Source: an uncultured Collinsella sp. (lineage in GTDB: Bacteria; Actinomycetota; Coriobacteriia; Coriobacteriales; Coriobacteriaceae). From it: a stretch of 21,382 nucleotides of DNA. Both the position numbers and the translations under genes were made by a program. Where the stretch lies: assembly GCA_934647195.1 (NCBI GenBank), contig CAKUFD010000018.1:1-21382 (forward strand), written 5' to 3'. This document shows, in pieces, positions 16,336 through 21,382 of the stretch (position 1 is its first letter; every line of letters starts with the position of its first letter). The notes beneath the pieces are model-generated. The model did not search any database, was not told the DNA's origin, and saw nothing but the letters and a program-made list of their open reading frames with translations.

Positions 16336-17532
16336 GTGGGTATTGTGAATGTTGCCATCGACTCGCTTGGTGGCGTGCTCGCCGACCAATGGAAAGATAT
16401 TGTCACGGCTGGTCATTTTAACGAGCATGTCGTTGTTGCTCCAGGAGTGCGTAAGGTGGGGCAAAACGGGCGCGGCGGAAATTACGGATCAAATGACGTG
16501 CTGTCTAACGGCTCGCTCATTTTCGTTCCCGAGAACACCGCAGCGTTTATCTTTAGCCAGGCAGGCATTGAACAGGTTATAACGGAGCCGGGTGGTTTTG
16601 AGTATCGTGATGGCGAGGCTTCGGTTTTTGATGATCGCGATCGCGAGGAGCAGGGCGTCTTAAAGATGGTCCTCGGCCAAGCTGCTCGCCGTGTTGGCTA
16701 TGCAGGCATGTCGCCGTCGCAAAAACGCGTTGCGTTTGTTAACCTGCGCGAGATTCGCGGCATCAAGTTTGGTACGCGCGGGCCACTCGCGTATAACGAC
16801 TTGTTTTACGGTACGGACCTCGAGGTCTTTGCATATGGTCAGCTGTCGCTTCAGGTGGTAGATGCCGAGCGCTTTGTCAGGAACTTCCTCCCTGCGAACA
16901 CCTACAGCTACTCGCTTGACGATCAGAGCGCGCGAAGCATGCTGATCGCAGAGTTCTTGGCTTCATTTATTGTCGCTACGAACGCTTTGTCGTCTGAGGT
17001 CCGGATTTCGCAGCTGCCTTCACATGTTAACGAGATTCGCCGCACGATTTTGGACGAGGATGACAACGCGGGGACATGGGAGGACCGCTTTGGCATAAGG
17101 CTCGTGCAGGTCGCGATCGAAAACATTGAGTTTTCCGACGATTCGCGTGAGCTTATCAAGAGCTATGCGAAGAAGAAACTGGATGTTAGCGCCTACGAGG
17201 GGATTTCTAAGCAGGCGGCAGACGTGGCAGCTCAGCAAATGATTGCCGAGGGTGTGCGCGACAACGGGTTTGGTGATGCGGGCGGCATGATGTTTGGGAT
17301 GGGTTTGGCGGGAATGCTCAATCCCCTCAATGCTTCTGCCGCAAGCGCTGCAGGCGAGGGCTCGTCATCAGGCGGAGCGCCACGCAAGGGCTCGGCAGAG
17401 GATAGCGTCGGAGCTGCTCGGTCGTTCGAGAATCAAGTCGAAGCCATCAAGAAATTCAAAGAGTTGTTCGATGCTGGGATTTTGACGCAAGAGGAATTCG
17501 ATGCCAAGAAGCGCGAGATCCTTGGCCTGTAA
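16336..17532 (+). CDS. SPFH-domain protein with C-terminal SHOCT domain (YdjI-like)
   Basis: A 398-residue protein. Residues 1-290 form an SPFH/band-7-like region of the YdjI or virion-core-like type, with SLIFVPENTAAFIFSQAGIE, FGTRGPLAYNDLFYGTDLEV and EDRFGIRLVQVAIENIEFSD. Residues 290-350 are a Gly/Met/Ser-rich linker (GDAGGMMFGMGLAGML). Residues 367-398 are a SHOCT motif (IKKFKELFDAGILTQEEFDA then KKREILGL), a short oligomerisation module. No N-terminal membrane helix is seen, so membrane contact would be peripheral. In Bacillus subtilis, YdjI acts with PspA and YdjG/H in membrane stress; here the zinc-ribbon neighbour may play the YdjG-like part. The start is GTG 16336, with GGTGAGG 5 bases before it. 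Confidence 0.9.
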   Translation: MGIVNVAIDSLGGVLADQWKDIVTAGHFNEHVVVAPGVRKVGQNGRGGNYGSNDVLSNGSLIFVPENTAAFIFSQAGIEQVITEPGGFEYRDGEASVFDDRDREEQGVLKMVLGQAARRVGYAGMSPSQKRVAFVNLREIRGIKFGTRGPLAYNDLFYGTDLEVFAYGQLSLQVVDAERFVRNFLPANTYSYSLDDQSARSMLIAEFLASFIVATNALSSEVRISQLPSHVNEIRRTILDEDDNAGTWEDRFGIRLVQVAIENIEFSDDSRELIKSYAKKKLDVSAYEGISKQAADVAAQQMIAEGVRDNGFGDAGGMMFGMGLAGMLNPLNASAASAAGEGSSSGGAPRKGSAEDSVGAARSFENQVEAIKKFKELFDAGILTQEEFDAKKREILGL

Positions 17533-17540
17533 AAATGAAA

Positions 17541-17561
17541 GGGGCGGCGAGATGCCGCCTT
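17541..17561. terminator. GC hairpin between the SPFH and kinase genes
   Basis: GGCGGC (17543-17548) pairs with GCCGCC (17554-17559) around GAGAT, extended by G-U pairs. An A-rich left flank and short T tail suggest a modest terminator, possibly used from both sides by these convergent genes. The 66-bp gap holds nothing else except a tRNA D-arm-like word that overlaps the kinase stop. Confidence 0.6.
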
Positions 17562-17598
17562 GCGTCCGCACCGCGGAATGTCCCAAAGCGCTACAGCT

Positions 17599-19242
17599 CT
17601 ACCACTGAGCGGCGTATATATCGCAGCTGGCGTGCTCGGGTGGATTATGGGCGTCTATCGAAACGGGGACCGTGGAGCCGACGGCGGGGGAGTCGGTGAA
17701 TTCGTTGTAACCGGCAACGATCTTGCCTTGCTCGTCGCGCAGGATGGCCGATAGAAAGACCTGGGTCTTATCAAAATCGCTCGGGGCGCTTTGCAGCTTG
17801 AGCTTTGCCGAGAACGAACACATGCCATCGGCCCCCTCGGATTCATTGCTATCGAAGATTTTGTACGCCGGTGCTTCGGTAGGGGTGGCGAGCTCATCGC
17901 TGCTTGGCTGGACGGCTTCGAATTCGATGCGCGCGGGGACGGTGCCGTTTCCCGTCTGGTCACCAAAGTAGACGGTCTGGCCGGGCTCGATGGCGCTATA
18001 CATTTTCTCGTCCGTAAAGATTACGTTGTCGTTTGCGTCGTATCCGTAGATCTTAACGGTGGGAAATGCAATAGCGGCGGACCCATCGGAGTTTTTGAGG
18101 CCGATGCCAAAGTGGACGTATCCGCTCTTACTTGCAGACCAGCCCGATTCAACGATCGAGAGTTCGGCGGTCAAGTGGCTCGCATCGCTCGTCGCATTCG
18201 CTTTGTCAGAGGTCGAGGTGTCGCCGGAAGAGCTGACTTGCGATGAGGATGCGGGAATGCTGCTGTTTTCCCGAGCAGCATTGAAAGACGAAATAACAAT
18301 CCCGCCGACTGCTAACAGCCCGGCGAGTATTGCGGTGACGAGCATCAGTTTTAGCAGCAGGTTGCCAAAGACTTGCGGCCTGGTTTTGTCTGGCTTGCGC
18401 TTAGATGTGCGAGCGCTTGCTGCCGTTTTGGCATTACCGGTTTGCCCGTCTGCGTCAGAAGAGGACGCATCGTTTTCCAGGCGGGATGAACCAGAGAGTT
18501 CCTGTGCCATCTCGGTTGCAGACTGGAATCGTGCGCTCGGCTCAAAAGAACATGCGCGCCCGATGACGTGCTCGAGCTTGGCAGATGCGGTTTCGAGAGC
18601 GTGTTCCAGCGCGTGCTCGTAGGCCTCGTCGTCGGGTCGGATGCCCGTGAGCGCAAAGCCAAGAACGCGTCCGATCGAGTAGACATCGCTTCGCGCATCG
18701 GTTTGGGCAAAACCGTATTGTTCGGGCGAGGCGTATCCCCAGGTTCCAAGGGAGGTTGTATCTTTGCTCGCCCCTTCAACGCGCATGCGGGCAATACCGA
18801 GGTCGATGAGGTGCGCTCCGTACGCGGCGATCACGATGTTGTTGGGAGAGATGTCGCGGTGGATAATGCCGTGCTTGTGAAGTTCTTCGGCCGCTTCGCA
18901 GAGCTTAATCCCGAGCGATGTGGTGTCTTCTGGGGTAAGCGGCCCGTTCTGTTCGATAATTTTAGAAAGCGATTGACCTGGAACAAAGTCGTATACGACA
19001 ACAAAGTGTTCGGGCAGCTCGTAGGTGGCCTCGACGCGGGGGAGGCGAGGCGAGTTGCATTCGGTGAGTGCCGACCAAACGGTGCGGCGGGCGAGTTCCT
19101 GCCGCATCTTCTTTCGCACGAAGGGACCGGCTCCGTCGATCGTGACGAGTTCGGTAATGCTGTCTTCGCCGCGCGCGAGCACCTGTTCGACGTGATAGGT
19201 GTCATCGATGCTCATGGCATGCATGATCTGGTTGTCGTTCAA
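17599..19242 (-). CDS. Transmembrane Ser/Thr protein kinase with external sensor domain
   Basis: A 547-residue Hanks-type kinase. Residues 15-250 are the kinase domain: a poorly conserved Gly-loop (LARGEDSITELV), a Lys pair at 44/45, HRDISPNN (128-135), DLG in place of DFG (147-149), SPEQ (172-175) and RSDVYSIGRVLGFALTG (184-200). The key catalytic Asp130, Asn135 and Asp147 are present, so activity is likely. A Ser-rich basic linker precedes one membrane helix (about 295-319, LLLKLMLVTAILAGLLAVGG). The outer part has a Ser/Thr linker and two beta-rich domains of unknown ligand. There are no PASTA repeats. The start is TTG 19242, since AAGGGAGG lies 5 bases before it. The HTH gene lies 126 bp upstream on the same strand. 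A good -35 box (TTGACA, minus strand, 19289-19294) lies in this gap, with no clear -10. Confidence 0.9.
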   Translation of the reverse strand: MNDNQIMHAMSIDDTYHVEQVLARGEDSITELVTIDGAGPFVRKKMRQELARRTVWSALTECNSPRLPRVEATYELPEHFVVVYDFVPGQSLSKIIEQNGPLTPEDTTSLGIKLCEAAEELHKHGIIHRDISPNNIVIAAYGAHLIDLGIARMRVEGASKDTTSLGTWGYASPEQYGFAQTDARSDVYSIGRVLGFALTGIRPDDEAYEHALEHALETASAKLEHVIGRACSFEPSARFQSATEMAQELSGSSRLENDASSSDADGQTGNAKTAASARTSKRKPDKTRPQVFGNLLLKLMLVTAILAGLLAVGGIVISSFNAARENSSIPASSSQVSSSGDTSTSDKANATSDASHLTAELSIVESGWSASKSGYVHFGIGLKNSDGSAAIAFPTVKIYGYDANDNVIFTDEKMYSAIEPGQTVYFGDQTGNGTVPARIEFEAVQPSSDELATPTEAPAYKIFDSNESEGADGMCSFSAKLKLQSAPSDFDKTQVFLSAILRDEQGKIVAGYNEFTDSPAVGSTVPVSIDAHNPPEHASCDIYAAQW

Positions 19243-19309
19243 GCCGTCCTCCCTTCATGGTAGCTGGGTAAAAGCCTCAAAAATGATATGTCAACGACTG
19301 CTTTGTTTG

Positions 19310-19326
19310 TTCAGTTGGCAACTGAA
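19310..19326. promoter_or_regulatory. 17-bp perfect palindrome upstream of the kinase gene
   Basis: TTCAGTTGGCAACTGAA is a perfect 8-1-8 palindrome. Its centre is 76 bp before the kinase start, just upstream of the TTGACA -35 candidate, which would suit an activator or an upstream repressor. The same box occurs twice, in slightly changed form, in the inverted repeat at 15592-15647. Confidence 0.75.
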
Positions 19327-19355
19327 TTGCGAGGGGCGATGGGGGCGCAGATTAG

Positions 19356-19379
19356 CGCTCAGATAGTTCTATCTGAGCG
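19356..19379 (-). other. Hairpin over the 3' end of the HTH regulator gene
   Basis: CGCTCAGATA (19356-19365) pairs perfectly with TATCTGAGCG (19370-19379) around GTTC, and it covers the regulator's stop codon. There is no T-run on the minus strand. It may stabilise the mRNA end or partly separate regulator from kinase expression. Confidence 0.5.
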
Positions 19380-19821
19380 GATTGGTTCCCAGGAGCGTTT
19401 TTTCTCCCAGTTGATAGAGCTCATCGTCGGTGGCGGCACGGCTGAGCCCCTGCTTGATGCACCAGATGATAATGGCGTCGCGGCGGTTCTTGACCCACAG
19501 TTCGGCGACGCCGTCCAGGCGCAGCAGGCGCTGGGTCTCGTCGAGTGTGCATCCGATACCGAGGGCGATCATGATGGCGTGGTCGCGTCCGGGTCTGCTC
19601 TTACCGGCGAAAATGTCGTACACCACTGTGGAGTTGATGCCCGATTCGCGCGCAACTTCGGATCTTTTGAGTCTACGAGCATCGATGAGCTCGCGAAGAA
19701 ATTCCGTTAGCGTCGTGTTGACCGTCTCGTGCGTATCGAGATAGCTTTCGACACTCGAGCTCGCGAGCAGCCGTTTGAGCAGGTCTTCGGTCAGGTGCTC
19801 TTTTTCCATGGTGACGGTCAT
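19369..19821 (-). CDS. XRE-type HTH regulator paired with the kinase
   Basis: A 150-residue soluble protein. Residues 38-102 form a lambda-repressor-like HTH: LTEFLRELIDARRLKRSEVA then RESGINSTVVYDIFAGKSRP, with GIGCTLDETQRLLRLDG after it. The C-terminal part (ELWVKNRRDAIIIWCIKQGL) is helical. HTH proteins of this type are often found next to Ser/Thr kinases in gut Firmicutes and Actinobacteria; this is from memory. ATG 19821 follows AAGGAGAG; no signal or membrane segment is present. TATACT (minus strand, 19865-19870) could be its -10 box. It is the only DNA-binding protein in the 14722-19821 block, so it is the first candidate to bind the three 17-bp palindromes, and it could be a substrate of the kinase. 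Both ideas are inferences. Confidence 0.88.
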   Translation of the reverse strand: MTVTMEKEHLTEDLLKRLLASSSVESYLDTHETVNTTLTEFLRELIDARRLKRSEVARESGINSTVVYDIFAGKSRPGRDHAIMIALGIGCTLDETQRLLRLDGVAELWVKNRRDAIIIWCIKQGLSRAATDDELYQLGEKTLLGTNPLR

Positions 19822-20010
19822 ATGCGGCTCTCCTTGCCGTTGCAACATCGGGACGCTTGTCTTCAGTATAGAGATTGTTGCGGCCGTAAGATGGCATGCG
19901 GCGGCGCAGGCACCAGACGGCCGCATAGCGCCTCATCATCCTGGTGGGCATTGGAAAATCAACTCCTCATGAGGTAAGCGTCCTTGCTCATGCGGGCAAC
20001 TCCGCGTGCG

Positions 20011-20048
20011 AAACGTTACGTTTGTATTTCGTTTGTCCTCAAACGAAA
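20011..20048. promoter_or_regulatory. Two adjacent palindromes in the ilvE leader
   Basis: AAACGTTACGTTT (20011-20023) is a perfect 6-1-6 palindrome. Four bases later TTTCGTTTG (20027-20035) pairs with CAAACGAAA (20040-20048) around TCCT. They lie about 140-180 bp before ilvE in the otherwise featureless 19822-20189 gap. They could be operators or a short RNA hairpin. No T-box motif, leader peptide or terminator was found. Confidence 0.5.
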
Positions 20049-20189
20049 GAAAATGTGCCACATGCTAAAGGTGGGAGTAGAATTCCGTTCATGCGACCGT
20101 CTAGGCGAGAAGCCCACACATGTGCTGCAGGCATGCGTGGTCCAAATGCCAACGCGGCGCGTGGACTATTGCAAGAGAAGGAGCACAGT

Positions 20190-21239
20190 ATGACCGTCGA
20201 GAAGAAGGATCTGGACTGGGGCAACATCGGCTTCAGTTACATGCAGACCGACTACAGCTATGAGGCACATTGGAAAGATGGCGAGTGGGATGAGGGCGGC
20301 CTGACGACCGACCACACCATGCACGTTTCCGAGTGCGGTGGCATCTTCCACTACTGCCAGGAGGTCTTTGAGGGCCTCAAGGCATACACCACCCAGGATG
20401 GCAGCGTCGTGTGCTTCCGTCCCGATCAGAACGCACAGCGCATGTACGATTCCGCCCAGCGTCTCGAGATGCCGCCGTTCCCGGTCGACCGCTTTGTCGA
20501 GGCCGTCAAGCAGGTCGTTACCGCAAACGCCGCGTGGGTTCCGCCCTTTGGTTCGGGCGCCACGCTGTACGTTCGTCCGTTCATGATCGGTTCCGGTAAC
20601 GTGATCGGCGTCGCTCCCGCTCCTGAGTACACGTTCCGCATTCTCGTCACGCCGGTCGGCCCGTACTACAAGGGTGGCCTCAAGGCCGTTAAGCTGCGCA
20701 TCTCCGATTACGACCGTGCGGCACCGCATGGCACTGGCAACATCAAGGCCGGCCTCAACTATGCCATGAGCCTCAAGCCTTCTGTCGAGGCTCACGCTCA
20801 GGGCTATGCCGACAACCTGTACCTCGATTCTCAGTCTCGCACCTACGTTGAGGAGACCGGCGGTGCCAACGTGCTGTTCGTCGACGGCAACACCCTCGTG
20901 GTGCCCAAGAGCCACACCGATTCCATCCTGCCCTCCATCACCCGTCGCTCCCTCGTGCAGGTGGCCCAGGACCTGGGCATGACCGTGGACGAGCGCCCGG
21001 TGGAGTGGGCCGAGGTCGCCTCGGGCAAGTTCTCCGAGTGCGGCATGTGCGGCACTGCTGCCGTCATCTCCCCGGTGGGCGAGATCGACAACAAGGTCTA
21101 TGGCGCCGACGAGACGATTATCTTCCCCGGTGGCCACACCGAGTGCGGCCCGGTGATGAAGAAGCTGCGCGAGACGCTCACCGGCATCCAGGATGGTGCC
21201 GTTGAGGACAAGCATAACTGGGTTTACAAGGTCTGCTAA
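20190..21239 (+). CDS. ilvE: Branched-chain amino acid aminotransferase
   Basis: IlvE moves the amino group between glutamate and the 2-oxo acids of valine, leucine and isoleucine, using pyridoxal phosphate (fold type IV). The 349-residue length fits the long (ilvE/BCAT group II) form. Visible marks are FHYCQEVFEGLKAYTTQDGS (about 53-72), FRPDQNAQRM (76-85), LYVRPFMIGSG (126-136) and the catalytic Lys186 in GTGNIKAGLNYA. The glycine-rich cofactor region near VEETGGANVLFV and SGKFSECGMCGTAAVISPVG follow. The CGMC (CxxC) motif near the C-terminal third is like the redox-sensitive motif of BCATs. ATG 20190 follows AAGGAG by 7 bases; longer in-frame starts have no ribosome site. It is a single gene ended by a terminator. 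Codon use is strongly GC-rich, as for a well-expressed core gene. Confidence 0.96.
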   Translation: MTVEKKDLDWGNIGFSYMQTDYSYEAHWKDGEWDEGGLTTDHTMHVSECGGIFHYCQEVFEGLKAYTTQDGSVVCFRPDQNAQRMYDSAQRLEMPPFPVDRFVEAVKQVVTANAAWVPPFGSGATLYVRPFMIGSGNVIGVAPAPEYTFRILVTPVGPYYKGGLKAVKLRISDYDRAAPHGTGNIKAGLNYAMSLKPSVEAHAQGYADNLYLDSQSRTYVEETGGANVLFVDGNTLVVPKSHTDSILPSITRRSLVQVAQDLGMTVDERPVEWAEVASGKFSECGMCGTAAVISPVGEIDNKVYGADETIIFPGGHTECGPVMKKLRETLTGIQDGAVEDKHNWVYKVC

Positions 21240-21268
21240 GGTAGATGTACCGATAGCGTTTGCATGCT

Positions 21269-21305
21269 CGACCTCCGCCGGCGCAGGCCTGCGGGGGTCG
21301 TTTTT
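21269..21305 (+). terminator. Intrinsic terminator after ilvE
   Basis: CGACCTCCGC (21269-21278) pairs with GCGGGGGTCG (21291-21300) over 10 bp with one G-U, followed by five T at 21301-21305. Confidence 0.92.
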
Positions 21306-21382
21306 GTAAGGCTTTAGCCTGTGCGGCGCGCAGCGCCGCATCTAAACCCACCCGCTATGCGGGTGGAGTTAACCGGCTTTAC
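21306..21382. repeat. Double-hairpin repeat-like unit at the window edge
   Basis: Directly after the ilvE terminator, TGCGGCGC (21322-21329) pairs with GCGCCGCA (21333-21340), and CCACCCGC (21348-21355) pairs with GCGGGTGG (21359-21366), each around 3 bases. The unit is bounded by GTAAGGC (21306) and GCTTTAC (21376-21382), which are inverted with one mismatch. This resembles a REP/MITE-type unit or the hairpin end of an IS200/IS605-type element, which would continue past the edge. No transposase is in the window. Confidence 0.45.

Noticed and set aside
17560..17640. Intact tRNA gene on the minus strand
   Set aside because: Only the D-arm word fits; acceptor, anticodon and T-arm stems cannot be formed.
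19822..20189. T-box or amino acid leader-peptide attenuator for ilvE
   Set aside because: No T-box consensus, no run of Leu/Ile/Val codons and no terminator were found in the leader.
20166..21341. Long minus-strand open frame opposite ilvE
   Set aside because: It is a shadow of the strongly biased ilvE gene, with no ribosome site or recognisable product, and it crosses the ilvE terminator.

Overview
The window reads as a GC-rich, low-gene-gap chromosome segment of a gut actinobacterium of the Coriobacteriia, most likely a Collinsella relative. This is an inference from GC-rich codon use, DegV, a Cys-rich Ltp-type protein, and a kinase/HTH pair; no rRNA or other taxonomic marker is present to prove it.

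Layout. 1-1207: the 3' part of larC (nickel insertion into the lactate racemase-type pincer cofactor), entered inside a very long His-Asp/His-Gly hexanucleotide repeat. 1307-2272: a small membrane protein and a YfcE-type phosphodiesterase. 2324-3571 (-): an NtrC-like AAA+/Fis-type regulator without a recognisable sigma-54 contact loop. 3572-4026 has no convincing protein gene but holds a strongly base-paired stretch ending in an intrinsic terminator, a candidate structured RNA. 4027-5605: a DegV lipid-binding protein convergent with a nitroreductase. 5890-6186: a small hypothetical. 6288-10530: a MarR repressor, its promoter with two palindromic boxes, and a heterodimeric ABC exporter, a self-contained efflux operon. 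10609-11322 (-): serine acetyltransferase CysE.

11506-13805 is more AT-rich and looks like accessory DNA: a coiled-coil membrane protein whose start codon is put out of frame by a seven-G run, a Cys-rich membrane protein ending in two Ltp (superinfection-exclusion-like) repeats, and a small antitoxin-like ORF. 13979-14626: a DedA-family membrane protein.

14722-19821 forms an apparent module: a single-pass membrane protein (-), a PH/GRAM-like plus zinc-ribbon protein (+), an SPFH-SHOCT protein (+), a transmembrane Ser/Thr kinase (-) and an XRE-type HTH regulator (-). Three copies of a 17-bp palindrome of the type TTCAGTTGGCAACTGAA sit 66-76 bp upstream of three of these genes, suggesting one regulon that may sense envelope state. 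This is the best candidate for an undescribed system here. 20190-21239: branched-chain aminotransferase ilvE behind a leader with two palindromes, followed by a terminator and, at the right edge, a double-hairpin repeat that may be the end of a mobile element.
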